Below, piece by piece: positions 51,609 through 60,784 of a DNA stretch of 64,000 nucleotides. A program made the translations under genes and the position numbers. The DNA is from Chthonomonas sp. (lineage in GTDB: Bacteria > Armatimonadota > Fimbriimonadia > Fimbriimonadales > Fimbriimonadaceae): assembly GCA_016788115.1 (NCBI GenBank), contig JAEURR010000006.1, forward strand, positions 1-64,000. The letters run 5' to 3'. The stretch's first letter is position 1. Each line of letters opens with the position of its first letter. The notes below the pieces were generated by a model, which saw only the letters and a list, made by a program, of their open reading frames with translations, was not told the origin of the DNA and searched no databases.

Positions 51609-53068
51609 TTCACGTCGGTCACCACCATCTTTGCACCCGAGATCACACGGAAGAGAAACGCCTCCTCGACATTTCCTTGCGCAATTTTTAGGTGCCCCGC
51701 TGAGATCGGTGTTTCCGGTCTGGTCGAGTCAAATCCAATCCATTGCGAACCTGACCAAGCCTCGACCCAGGCGTGGAAGTAGAAAGCTCCGTCCTGATAT
51801 ACCAGTCCGCTGACCAGACGTGCCGGGACACCCGCAGACCGCATCAGAGCCGCGCAAAGAATTGCATGGTCACGGCAGAGCCCCTCCGAGGTGCGCAGCA
51901 CTTCCCTTGCATCGCGGAGAACCCCGATGCCCGTGTTCGGCCGCATCTGGTCATACACGCCACGACGGATGTTCTCCGCGATCTTCAGTACGTCGGTTTC
52001 GCTCTTGGCAAGTTCCTTGGCTCGCGCAGTCAACTCCGAGTCGTCGATGGGAATAAGCATGGAGCCCTTCAGGAAGTCGGGCTGCAACTTTGCGGCTTCG
52101 GCGCGCGTGCTCCCGGTTGCCTGCCGAACCGGATGCAACTGCACCATCCACCCGTCCTTCCCCTGGGTGATGGTCTGATGTGGATCGGAAGGGAGCGCGG
52201 ATAAATCCATGCCCTTGGCGATAAGCGTGATTGAGTCCGTCTGATCGGGGTTCACGATCGCGGGCGTCACCGTGATCCGTGTCGCTTCTGCGAGATCGAT
52301 GGTTCCGCGATTCTTCGAGAAGTCCATTGCCTGCGCGCGTGCCTCAGGGAACATTTCGATACCGAGGGGACCTTCGATCTTAATGAGGTCACCCTTCCCC
52401 GAGTAGAAAATTCGGTTGCTTGCCCGAGGGTCGCGCACCTCCACGAGCGTCGCCGCGAACTCGTCCTTGCCGATCCGCACCTTCGACGGCCCTTTGCTGA
52501 CGATCTCGTTGACCACCAGATCTACAGTCACGGGGTCGAAAATCACGACCTTCGCAGACTGACCCAGCCCCTTCACCATCGAACTGGCAGAGGATTCGCT
52601 CGGGTCGAGCACGAGTTCCAACCCCTCCGGTATCTCCAACACCTTGGTAGAAATCGCACCGTTGTTGTCGGCGCGCACCTCAACCTTGCGCCCCTTCACC
52701 AGCGCGCTCACGGTCTGGCGGCGTCCTTGGCTGGAACTCGCTGAGTCCATGCGCACGATTTTCCCCGTGCTGTCCGTCCAGGCGCTGGTCTGCAAGTTCA
52801 TTTCCATGGACGAACCGATCATCTCGGTCTTGAGGACATTGATCGACCAGTACTTCGTCGCTGGCTTGCCGTCGAGCTTGTCTGCCTTGGCGACCGAGCC
52901 GGCATAGCCGATCTTGACTCCCTGCATGTACATGCCTAGCCAAGACTCCTCGGCGCGAGCGAGCGCACTCGACAGCAGCGTGAGCACCACCACCGAGCTA
53001 CGTGTTGTGGACGACCATGGCCCCCGCCCGAACTTGGCGGCGAGACGTTGAGCGAGAGCGTTCTTCAT
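51581..53068 (-). CDS. Exported transglutaminase-like protein
   Basis: About 495 residues with a signal peptide (hydrophobic S-S-V-V-V-L-T-L-L-S-S-A-L-A-R-A). The C-terminal transglutaminase-like triad is C398 (G-L-C-R-D-H-A), H432 (F-Y-F-H-A-W-V-E) and D447 (G-F-D-S-T-R-P). The N-terminal ~300 residues are beta-rich, of unknown fold. Periplasmic peptidase or amide-cleaving role is likely. ATG at 53068 was chosen because of an AGAAGAAG upstream; longer starts (53083, 53101) exist. Confidence 0.83.
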   Translation of the reverse strand: MKNALAQRLAAKFGRGPWSSTTRSSVVVLTLLSSALARAEESWLGMYMQGVKIGYAGSVAKADKLDGKPATKYWSINVLKTEMIGSSMEMNLQTSAWTDSTGKIVRMDSASSSQGRRQTVSALVKGRKVEVRADNNGAISTKVLEIPEGLELVLDPSESSASSMVKGLGQSAKVVIFDPVTVDLVVNEIVSKGPSKVRIGKDEFAATLVEVRDPRASNRIFYSGKGDLIKIEGPLGIEMFPEARAQAMDFSKNRGTIDLAEATRITVTPAIVNPDQTDSITLIAKGMDLSALPSDPHQTITQGKDGWMVQLHPVRQATGSTRAEAAKLQPDFLKGSMLIPIDDSELTARAKELAKSETDVLKIAENIRRGVYDQMRPNTGIGVLRDAREVLRTSEGLCRDHAILCAALMRSAGVPARLVSGLVYQDGAFYFHAWVEAWSGSQWIGFDSTRPETPISAGHLKIAQGNVEEAFLFRVISGAKMVVTDVKWQAAGGRG

Positions 53069-53253
53069 GCTTCTTCTAAACATAACGGTTCGCACTCGCA
53101 CGTTGGCTCCTGCATCTGCAGTCTTTTGCGCAGAATTCCGTCTTTCTGCCCGGCCTCCCGAACCTTATGGCCGCCGAAACCGTTGTAAATCCTGTCCGGC
53201 GCTGCCGTTGGAGTAGCATAAGGGCGCACTTTACGGAAGAAGTCACTACCCTC

Positions 53254-55917
53254 ATGTCCAAACTTGTCATCGTCGAATCCCCTGCAAAAGCACGCACCAT
53301 CAGCCAGTTCCTCGGCAAGGAGTACGAGGTCTTGGCAAGCTTCGGACACGTGCGCGATCTTCCCAATAGCGCAGACGACATCCCTGCCGAATACAAAAAG
53401 CAGAAGTGGGCCAAGCTAGGGGTGAATGTCGAGAACGATTTCGAGCCCCTCTATATTGTCCCGGACGACAAACGCCGCCACGTCGATTCGCTCAAGAAAG
53501 CCAGCAAGGGTGCAACCGAACTCCTACTCGCGACGGATGAAGACCGCGAGGGCGAAAGCATTTCTTGGCACATCCTGCAGCTACTGAAGCCCAAGAAGGG
53601 GATCCCCGTCCGCCGCATTGTTTTTCACGAGATCACCCCGGAGGCAATCCGCGAAGCGCTTCGATCCCCGCGTTCCGTCGATGAGAATCTAGTTCGCGCT
53701 CAGGAAACTCGCCGCATTCTGGACCGACTGTATGGCTATTCCCTCTCTCCGCTGCTTTGGAAGAAAGTTGCACCGAAACTCAGTGCCGGTCGAGTTCAAA
53801 GCGTCGCAGTCCGTCTCACCGTCGAGCGTGAACGAGAGCGAATGCGGTTTATGGCAGCCACGTATTGGGACTTGGAGGCGACGCTCGGTGCAACCGACGG
53901 CCAGTTCGATGCCCGCCTCACCCACCTCGATGGTAAGCGCGTTGCTTCAGGTCGAAACTTTGATCCCGAGTCGGGCAAGCTGGTGGACAACGTCATGCTT
54001 GTCAGCGAAGAGCTTGCGGGCAAACTGGCGGATCAGGCCAAGGCGAGCAAGGAGTGGGTCGTCACCGCGGTCGAAACTACTCCGGGCCAAGAGAAGCCGC
54101 CGATGCCGTTCATGACCTCGACCTTGCAGCAAGAGGGGAACCGCAAACTACGCTTCCCGTCCAAGCGGACGATGCAGATTGCCCAGCAATTATACGAGGG
54201 CATCGCCGTTGGGGGCCAGACGGTCGGTCTGATCACCTACATGCGTACCGACAGTTTGAACCTTGCCGATCGCGCCCTCACGGAAGCGCGCGAGGTCATC
54301 AAGAATCTATATGGCGACGAGTATCTGCCCGCCAAGCCGGTGAAGTACAAGACTAAGTCGAAGGGCGCGCAAGAGGCCCACGAAGCGATCCGCCCTACCG
54401 ACCTAAGCCGCCGCCCGCAGGACATTAAGAAGTATCTGAACAGCGAGCAATTCGCCCTGTACGAACTCATCTGGAAGCGAACGATCGCATGCCAGATGCA
54501 GCCGGCAAAGGTGAATCGCACCTCCGTGACCGTCCGCACCGAAGTCCCATCGGGAGCGCTCGACTTTGCCGCCAGCGGCAAGACCATCGTCTTCCCTGGC
54601 TTCCTCCGCGCCTATGTCGAAGGGACCGACGATCCGGAGGCGGAGATTGAGGGCCAAGAGCGGACGCTGCCCGCGGTCAAGCAGGGTCAGCATGTGAACC
54701 TCATCGAACTGGATACGCAAAGCCATACCACCCGGCCTCCGGCGCGCTACACCGAAGCGAGCCTCGTCAAGAAACTTGAGGAAGAAGGCGTTGGCCGCCC
54801 ATCCACCTACGCCAGCATCATCTCGACCGTCCAAGATCGCGGTTACGTCGTGAAGAAGGGGAACGAGTTGATTCCAACGTTCACGGCTTTTGCAGTAACC
54901 ACGTTGCTCGAAGACCACTTCGATGAGCTGGTTGACACTCGGTTCACCGCCACGATGGAAGAGAACTTGGACGAGATCGCTGACGGCAAGCGATCCTGGG
55001 TGGCCGAGCTCAAAGAGTTCTATCTCGGCACCCCAGAGCACCCTGGCCTCGATGCCCAGATCACAGCCAAGCAAGCCGATATCCCGTTTCCAAATGTCGA
55101 GCTGGGAACGGATCCGTCCGGTCAACCGGTGGTCGTGCGCGTGGGCCGGTACGGAACGTTCGTCCAACGTGGCGAAGGCGGCGCGGGCAACACCGCCAAC
55201 GTGCCGCTCGACATCGCCCCCGCTGACCTTTCGCTGGAGCAAGCGCTTGCGATGATCGATAACAAGGCCGCGGGCCCAGCACCGATCGGTACCGATCCGG
55301 AGTCCGGGCAAAGCGTCTACAAGCGGTCCGGACGGTTCGGCGATTATCTAGAAGTTGCGCTCACCGAGGAAGAAGAAAAAGCGGGCGTGAAGCCTCGCCG
55401 AGTGACCCTTCCCAAAGAGCTCGTCAGTGCAGAGCTGGACAATGAAGAACTCACATTGCTGCTCCGCTTCCCACGCGTGGTTGGCCGCGATCCGGACACC
55501 GGCTCGGAAGTGACTGCGCTCATAGGACAGTACGGCCCGTACGTCAAGAGCGGCACCGAATCGCGCAATATCCCCGACTGGCGCGAGGCCGCGGAGATTG
55601 ATCTCGAGACCGCGTTGCAGCTCTTGGCAGCCCCCAAGATTACGCGCGGGGGTAAGACGATGGCCGCGCCTCGGGCGGCGCTGAAGGAGTTCAGTTCGGT
55701 CGATGGATATGCCACTCCAATCCGGGTGATGGAAGGTCGATACGGCCCGTACGTCACTGACGGAACTGTGAACGCGACCCTGCCGCGCGGCACCAGCCCC
55801 GAAACGCTGACACCGGAAATGGCCGCTGAGCTTCTCAAAGCAAAAGCTGCTGCTGGGCCCGCCAAAAAGAAGTCCTTCGCCCGGCGCGGGACAACGAAAA
55901 CCAAGCGCAAGGCGTAG
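53254..55917 (+). CDS. topA: DNA topoisomerase I, zinc-free C-terminal repeat type
   Basis: An 887-residue type IA topoisomerase. TOPRIM domain: S-K-L-V-I-V-E-S-P-A-K-A at 2-13 and D-E-D-R-E-G-E at 95-101. The active-site Tyr is Y328 in G-L-I-T-Y-M-R-T-D-S. The C-terminus has at least four ~60-residue repeats with the R-Y-G-x-[FY]-V motif (G-R-Y-G-T-F-V, G-R-F-G-D-Y-L, G-Q-Y-G-P-Y-V, G-R-Y-G-P-Y-V) and a Lys/Arg tail. There are no Cys4 zinc ribbons. Relaxes negative supercoils. The start at 53254 is the family start; an upstream ATG adds unrelated residues. Confidence 0.97.
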   Translation: MSKLVIVESPAKARTISQFLGKEYEVLASFGHVRDLPNSADDIPAEYKKQKWAKLGVNVENDFEPLYIVPDDKRRHVDSLKKASKGATELLLATDEDREGESISWHILQLLKPKKGIPVRRIVFHEITPEAIREALRSPRSVDENLVRAQETRRILDRLYGYSLSPLLWKKVAPKLSAGRVQSVAVRLTVERERERMRFMAATYWDLEATLGATDGQFDARLTHLDGKRVASGRNFDPESGKLVDNVMLVSEELAGKLADQAKASKEWVVTAVETTPGQEKPPMPFMTSTLQQEGNRKLRFPSKRTMQIAQQLYEGIAVGGQTVGLITYMRTDSLNLADRALTEAREVIKNLYGDEYLPAKPVKYKTKSKGAQEAHEAIRPTDLSRRPQDIKKYLNSEQFALYELIWKRTIACQMQPAKVNRTSVTVRTEVPSGALDFAASGKTIVFPGFLRAYVEGTDDPEAEIEGQERTLPAVKQGQHVNLIELDTQSHTTRPPARYTEASLVKKLEEEGVGRPSTYASIISTVQDRGYVVKKGNELIPTFTAFAVTTLLEDHFDELVDTRFTATMEENLDEIADGKRSWVAELKEFYLGTPEHPGLDAQITAKQADIPFPNVELGTDPSGQPVVVRVGRYGTFVQRGEGGAGNTANVPLDIAPADLSLEQALAMIDNKAAGPAPIGTDPESGQSVYKRSGRFGDYLEVALTEEEEKAGVKPRRVTLPKELVSAELDNEELTLLLRFPRVVGRDPDTGSEVTALIGQYGPYVKSGTESRNIPDWREAAEIDLETALQLLAAPKITRGGKTMAAPRAALKEFSSVDGYATPIRVMEGRYGPYVTDGTVNATLPRGTSPETLTPEMAAELLKAKAAAGPAKKKSFARRGTTKTKRKA

Positions 55918-55927
55918 ACACTCAAGG

Positions 55928-56503
55928 ATGCGAACCCCGATCATGATCAGCACTCTCCTCTCCCTATTCAGCCTCGGATGTACGGGCACCCTCGACCCAG
56001 CCCAAGCTCCCAAGGCAGAGAACATTTACGCTTTCAAGATGAAAGACATCGAAGGCAAGGAGGTTTCGCTGGACAAGTACAAGGGCAAGGTCCTGCTGGT
56101 GGTGAACACAGCGAGCAAGTGCGGCCTGACCCCGCAGTACGAAGCGCTCGAGACTCTTTACAAGACGCGTAGCAAGGATGGCCTGGTGTTGCTCGGCTTC
56201 CCCGCGAACAACTTCATGGGCCAAGAGCCGGGGACGGACGCCGAGATCAGGGAGTTCTGCACTACGAAGTACTCGGTCACCTTCCCGATGTTCAGCAAGA
56301 TCTCGGTCAAGGGCGACGACATTCACGAGCTTTATAAGTGGCTGATCGCTCACAGCGATCGGCACGATGAGATTGAGTGGAACTTTGCCAAGTTCCTTGT
56401 TGGACGCGATGGGAAGGTCATTGCCCGCTTCGGTCCGAGGGTCAAACCCGACGCCGCCGAATTCACGGCCGCGATCGATCTCGCCCTCAAGTCGAGTTCC
56501 TGA
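55928..56503 (+). CDS. Glutathione peroxidase-family thiol peroxidase, exported
   Basis: A 191-residue protein with a hydrophobic N-terminus ending S-L-G-C (lipobox-like), so likely a lipoprotein. The Gpx core has V-N-T-A-S-K-C-G-L-T-P-Q-Y with Cys instead of Sec, F-P-A-N-N-F at the second signature, and W-N-F-A-K-F-L. Reduces peroxides, probably with thioredoxin, at the cell envelope. It is 10 bases after topA and probably co-transcribed. Confidence 0.9.
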   Translation: MRTPIMISTLLSLFSLGCTGTLDPAQAPKAENIYAFKMKDIEGKEVSLDKYKGKVLLVVNTASKCGLTPQYEALETLYKTRSKDGLVLLGFPANNFMGQEPGTDAEIREFCTTKYSVTFPMFSKISVKGDDIHELYKWLIAHSDRHDEIEWNFAKFLVGRDGKVIARFGPRVKPDAAEFTAAIDLALKSSS

Positions 56504-56509
56504 GCGATT

Positions 56510-56547
56510 GTTAAGTCGGCGTTAATATGAAAACCCATCGGTATACT
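56510..56547 (+). promoter_or_regulatory. Candidate Pho-type promoter of pstS
   Basis: Direct repeats GTTAAG (56510) and GTTAAT (56521) have 11-base spacing, as in PhoP/PhoB boxes, and overlap the -35 position of a good -10 TATACT at 56542-56547. Position before the phosphate-uptake genes supports phosphate control. The exact box consensus for this lineage is unknown. Confidence 0.4.
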
Positions 56548-56584
56548 TTTGTCACACCGGCGAGCCCGGACCAAAGGTACCTGT

Positions 56585-57679
56585 ATGGCAAATTTCCGCA
56601 CAATTCGAACCACTAGCTTCGCCCTCTTGGCGACCTCGCTCCTCCTCGCAGGTTGTTCCGGCGACGCCTCCAAGACCGCTGAGGCAGGCGGCAAAACGGT
56701 CGAGACTTCAAACGAAACGACCATGGCGATCAATGCCAAGGGCAGCTCGTTCGTGAAGCCCTTCATGGAGAATGTCCTCGAAGCTTACAAGGGTAAGTCA
56801 GGCACCTCAATCAACTACCAGGGCGGCGGATCGGGCGCGGGAATTTCCGCTCTCATCGACGGGACCGTCCCGTTTGCGTGCAGCGACGCTCCGATGAGCG
56901 ACGAAGAAATGACCGAAGCCGAGACGAAGCTAGGCTCGAAGGCGATGAATTTGCCGATCGTCCTCGGTGCTATCTCGATCGCCTACAACGCTCCTGGTGT
57001 CACGGACCTGAAGATGGACGGCGAGACCCTCGCTGGCGTCTTCATGCGCTCGATCACCAAGTGGAACGACCCCAAAATTGCAGCTCTTAACCCAGGCACT
57101 ACGCTCCCCGATGCCGATATTCGGGTGATCGTCCGCGGTGACGGTTCTGGCTCGACCTACGTCCTCAGCGACTACCTCAGCGCCGTCTCCACTGAGTGGA
57201 AGGAGAAGATGGGCCGCAGCAAGAAGCTGAACTGGCCGCAGGGTGTGACCGCGATGCAGCAATCAGACGGCGTCACCAAGGCTACGAAGGACACTCCAGG
57301 CAGCATCACTTACACCGAAGTCAGCTACGCCCTGCAGTCCGGACTCGGCATGGCCATGGTCAAGAACGCTAGCGGCGAGTTTGTTAAGCCCGAAGGCGCA
57401 GCGGTGACCGCCGCGGCTGCCGGTGCATCCCTCCCCGACGACTTCCGCGGCTCGATCGTCAATTCGCCGGGCAAGGGCGCATACCCGATCAGCAGCTTCG
57501 TCTTCGCGCTCCTGCCGACTGACATGTCCAAGAACCCAAGCGGCCAGGCGATCGTCGATGCAATGAACTACATCCTCACCGAGGGTCAGATGAAAGCGGG
57601 CGAACTGCACTACGCTCCGGTGCCCGAGTCGGTCGCCACCAAGGTGATCGAGCAGCTCAAATCGATCAAGGTAAAGTAG
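56585..57679 (+). CDS. pstS: Phosphate-binding lipoprotein PstS
   Basis: A 364-residue lipoprotein: signal with lipobox L-L-L-A-G-C near residue 22, then the PstS core N-A-K-G-S-S-F-V-K-P-F, Q-G-G-G-S-G-A-G-I, C-S-D-A-P-M and R-G-D-G-S-G-S-T-Y, which line the phosphate pocket. Captures phosphate outside the inner membrane and delivers it to PstCA. It starts the pst operon 5 bases before pstC. Confidence 0.95.
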   Translation: MANFRTIRTTSFALLATSLLLAGCSGDASKTAEAGGKTVETSNETTMAINAKGSSFVKPFMENVLEAYKGKSGTSINYQGGGSGAGISALIDGTVPFACSDAPMSDEEMTEAETKLGSKAMNLPIVLGAISIAYNAPGVTDLKMDGETLAGVFMRSITKWNDPKIAALNPGTTLPDADIRVIVRGDGSGSTYVLSDYLSAVSTEWKEKMGRSKKLNWPQGVTAMQQSDGVTKATKDTPGSITYTEVSYALQSGLGMAMVKNASGEFVKPEGAAVTAAAAGASLPDDFRGSIVNSPGKGAYPISSFVFALLPTDMSKNPSGQAIVDAMNYILTEGQMKAGELHYAPVPESVATKVIEQLKSIKVK

Positions 57680-57683
57680 ACGC

Positions 57684-58655
57684 GTGGCCGCCGTTGGTGA
57701 GACCCGTCAGGAGATCGCTCCCAGCCGTCGGAAGCGTCGGCTGGGAGACTTGACCTTCCGAGGGGTTGCCACCGCCGGTGGCTTAGTTCTGCTCCTGATC
57801 GTCGTGCTCGCGCTCCAGCAGCTCTTTAGTGGTAGCCGCGAAGCGCTCGCCCAGCAAGGCGGCCAGTTCTTCTACGGGTCAGAGTGGGACTCCATGAACA
57901 AGCGCTACGGGGCGCTCCCGCTCATCTGGGGCACCTTTGTCAGCGCCTTCATTGCGCTGCTGGTCGGCGGTGTCACCGGCGTCACGATCTCTGCATTCCT
58001 GGTGGAGCTCGCTCCCAAGTGGCTCTACAAACCGGTCTCGTTCCTGGTTGACCTGCTCGCCGCCATCCCATCGATCATCTTCGGCCTTTGGGGCATGGAA
58101 GTCCTGATTCCTTGGCTGCGCGACCACCTGTACCCGCAGCTGACTTCGACGCTCGGATGGACCGGCCTTTTCGGGACATCATCCGGTTTTGCGAGCACGG
58201 GTTACAGTTTGCTCACTGCCGGGATCGTGCTCGGGGTGATGATCATCCCGACCGTCGCCGCGATTACGCGCGAAATGCTCCTCGTCGTCCCCAAGAACAT
58301 GCGCGATGGTGCCTTGGCCCTGGGAGCAAATCGCACTGAAGCGCTGAAGGGGGTCATGATCCCCTTTGCGCTCGGCGGAATCCTGGGAGGCTTGATTCTC
58401 GGACTTGGGCGTGCGCTCGGCGAGACCATGGCCGTGACGATGATCATCGGCAACACCGCCACCATCAACAAAGACTTGCTGCAACCTGCGGCGACGCTGT
58501 CTAGCCAAATTGCCACGAACTTCGGAGAGGCGGATGGCAGCCTGCGACCGGCGCTCATCGGCCTCGGGTTCTTACTCTTCCTCGTGACCCTTAGCATCAA
58601 CATGCTGGCCCGGTGGCTCGTCATGCGAATGCGCCGCAGGAGCGGGATGATCTAG
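57684..58655 (+). CDS. pstC: Phosphate ABC transporter permease PstC
   Basis: A 323-residue inner-membrane protein with about six TM helices and the characteristic L-A-A-I-P-S-I-I-F-G-L-W-G region and E-A-L-K-G-V-M-I-P coupling (EAA) loop. It begins with GTG, 4 bases after pstS. It forms the channel with PstA. Confidence 0.94.
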   Translation: MAAVGETRQEIAPSRRKRRLGDLTFRGVATAGGLVLLLIVVLALQQLFSGSREALAQQGGQFFYGSEWDSMNKRYGALPLIWGTFVSAFIALLVGGVTGVTISAFLVELAPKWLYKPVSFLVDLLAAIPSIIFGLWGMEVLIPWLRDHLYPQLTSTLGWTGLFGTSSGFASTGYSLLTAGIVLGVMIIPTVAAITREMLLVVPKNMRDGALALGANRTEALKGVMIPFALGGILGGLILGLGRALGETMAVTMIIGNTATINKDLLQPAATLSSQIATNFGEADGSLRPALIGLGFLLFLVTLSINMLARWLVMRMRRRSGMI

Positions 58656-59585
58656 ATGATTGCGACCCTCCTCATCGGCTCACTCGTTACCGTCGCGGTC
58701 TATCAGATCGGACTGCGACTCCTGCCTTGGGCGACCCAGCGCAAGGTGCGCCATCTCACCACCTATGGCATGGGTTATCTGGGCTCACTGCTTGCAATCA
58801 TCCCGCTCGTCCTGCTCGTCGCCTATCTCGTGAAAGCGGGTGGTCCTGGTCTCAACTGGACGTTCCTGACTGCCGCTGAGAAACCGGTGGGTCAGCCAGG
58901 CGGAGGTTTTGCGAACGCAATCGTGGGTTCGGGAATCATTATTCTTCTCGCCTCGCTGGTAGGCGTCCCGATCGGACTCCTCGCGGGGATTTACTTGGCC
59001 GAGGTCGGCAAAGGCTGGTTCGCGGCGACCATCCGGTTCCTCGCAGAAGTTCTCACCGGATTGCCCAGTATTATTGCGGGCATTCTCGCCTACACATTGT
59101 TCGTCATGCACCTCAGGAACGTGCCTGGCTGGAGCAACTTTAACGGTGTTGCGGGCGCACTCGCGCTGTGCTTCTTGATGATCCCGGTCATCACGCGCGT
59201 CACCGAGGAAGCCATCCGCATGGTACCGAACCACCTGCGCGAAGCTAGTATGGGCCTCGGGGTCGGTCAATGGCGCACGGTGTGGCACGTTGTGCTGCCC
59301 GCCGCTCGCAGCGGCATCTTGACCGGCGTCGTCCTGGCCATCGCCCGTGTCGGGGGTGAAACTGCTCCGCTCCTCTTCACCACTTTGGGGACCCGCGAGA
59401 TCGTTTCCGACCCTCGCCAAGCGATGGGCGCGCTGCCGCTCAGCATCTACTTCGGCGCAGGCTCTCCGTCAGACCTAAACGTTCAGCTCGCGATCACGGG
59501 TGCACTGTTCCTCGTAATCTGGATCGCGCTGGTCAACATCGGTATCCGATGGTTGAGCATTCTGACTCAGCCCAGACTAGGCTAA
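58656..59585 (+). CDS. pstA: Phosphate ABC transporter permease PstA
   Basis: A 309-residue permease with six TM segments, L-T-G-L-P-S-I-I-A-G and the EAA-like R-E-A-S-M-G-L-G-V-G-Q-W-R-T-V-W. It follows pstC without a gap. No pstB or phoU follows; the strand switches after a terminator, so the ATPase must be encoded elsewhere. Confidence 0.94.
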   Translation: MIATLLIGSLVTVAVYQIGLRLLPWATQRKVRHLTTYGMGYLGSLLAIIPLVLLVAYLVKAGGPGLNWTFLTAAEKPVGQPGGGFANAIVGSGIIILLASLVGVPIGLLAGIYLAEVGKGWFAATIRFLAEVLTGLPSIIAGILAYTLFVMHLRNVPGWSNFNGVAGALALCFLMIPVITRVTEEAIRMVPNHLREASMGLGVGQWRTVWHVVLPAARSGILTGVVLAIARVGGETAPLLFTTLGTREIVSDPRQAMGALPLSIYFGAGSPSDLNVQLAITGALFLVIWIALVNIGIRWLSILTQPRLG

Positions 59586-59593
59586 GCAAAGAG

Positions 59594-59623
59594 CGGGGCG
59601 AGCCCACTAGGGAGCTCGCCCCG
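59594..59623. terminator. Hairpin terminator between pstA and BMP gene
   Basis: CGGGGCGAGC-CCACTAGGGA-GCTCGCCCCG, a 10-bp perfect stem between two convergent genes. No strong T-run, so termination may be partial or bidirectional. Confidence 0.65.
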
Positions 59624-59645
59624 TCTACGTTCTAGATGGCGATGA

Positions 59646-60689
59646 TTAGCCAGTAACCATCGCGTCGTACTCTTCCTTGGACTTCGGTACCTTGATCGTG
59701 CCGTCCACGATCTTCTTCTTGATCTCCTCGATCTTCGCCAGGTTGGCCTCGCCGACCTTGTCCTTGGTGAACTTCATCTCGCTCAGGCCCACGCCGTTCG
59801 CCTTCAGGTCGTAAATCGACTCGCCTGCGCTGTACTTACCTTCCACGATGTCCTTGATCGTGCTGTAAACAGCCTCGTCCACGCGCTTCACCATCGAGGT
59901 CAGCACGTTGCCTTCAGCAAGATAGTCTTGGTCGCTGTCGACGCCAATGGCGAACTTACCGGTCTCCTTAGCCGCGGTGATGACACCCTGACCCGCTCGC
60001 CCGGCAGCGTGGTAAACGATGTCCGCCCCCGAGCTGAAGAGAACGGTCGCTGCGGCTTTGCCTTTCTGACTATCGTCCCAGTTGCCCGTGAACTTCGCCG
60101 GAAGCATCTCAACCTGCGGGTTGGCCATCTTTGCGCCCGCCAAGAAGCCGTATTGGAACTTGTGAATGAGAGGGATCTCCATGCCACCCACAAAACCCAG
60201 TTTGTTGGTCTTGGTCATGAGGCCAGCCAGGTAGCCAGCCAGGAAGCTTCCCTCTTCTTCCTTGAACTTAAGCATCCGGACGTTTTTCGCCTCGACGCTA
60301 CCGTCCACAATGGCGAATTTGGAATCCGGAAACTGTGCCGAGACCTTGCGCAATGCGGTCTCTTGGTTGAGGCCAACCGCGATGACCAAATCGGCACCCG
60401 CTTCTGCCAGTGAGCCCTGATTGGCTTCGTAGTCCTTTTCGCTCTTGGACTCGACTGACATCTCCTTGATGTTGAAGTCCTTCTTCGCCCGCTCGATTCC
60501 TGCCCACGCGGAGTCATTGAACGACTTGTCGCCGCGACCACCGCTGTCAAAGACGATCCCGATCGTCAGTTGCTTTCCAGCGGCTGGCGTGGTGCCGTCC
60601 GTCGTCGTCGCCGTATCTTTGCTTCCGCTACATCCGGCCACCATCAGTGCGACGCTGCACGCGGCCAACGCCATCCAAGTCGTTTTCAT
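59646..60689 (-). CDS. BMP-family substrate-binding lipoprotein
   Basis: A 347-residue protein: lipobox V-A-G-C near residue 20, then I-G-I-V-F-D-S-G-G-R-G-D-K-S-F-N-D-S-A, A-D-L-V-I-A-V-G, and F-V-G-G-M-E-I-P-L-I. These are typical for BmpA/Med-like receptors of ABC transporters for nucleosides (purine ribonucleosides in known members). No transporter genes adjacent; ATPase and permeases must lie elsewhere. Confidence 0.93.
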   Translation of the reverse strand: MKTTWMALAACSVALMVAGCSGSKDTATTTDGTTPAAGKQLTIGIVFDSGGRGDKSFNDSAWAGIERAKKDFNIKEMSVESKSEKDYEANQGSLAEAGADLVIAVGLNQETALRKVSAQFPDSKFAIVDGSVEAKNVRMLKFKEEEGSFLAGYLAGLMTKTNKLGFVGGMEIPLIHKFQYGFLAGAKMANPQVEMLPAKFTGNWDDSQKGKAAATVLFSSGADIVYHAAGRAGQGVITAAKETGKFAIGVDSDQDYLAEGNVLTSMVKRVDEAVYSTIKDIVEGKYSAGESIYDLKANGVGLSEMKFTKDKVGEANLAKIEEIKKKIVDGTIKVPKSKEEYDAMVTG

Positions 60690-60784
60690 ATGTTGTTCTC
60701 CTAGCCCGCTCGGGGTAAAATCACTAAATTATGGGCCGCCGTGGCCCCTCGCAGGCAACTGCCCTGCCCCAGGAGACTCACACT

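Noticed and set aside
54403-55311. Minus-strand 302-codon frame inside topA
   Set aside because: GC-driven antisense frame opposite conserved topA sequence.
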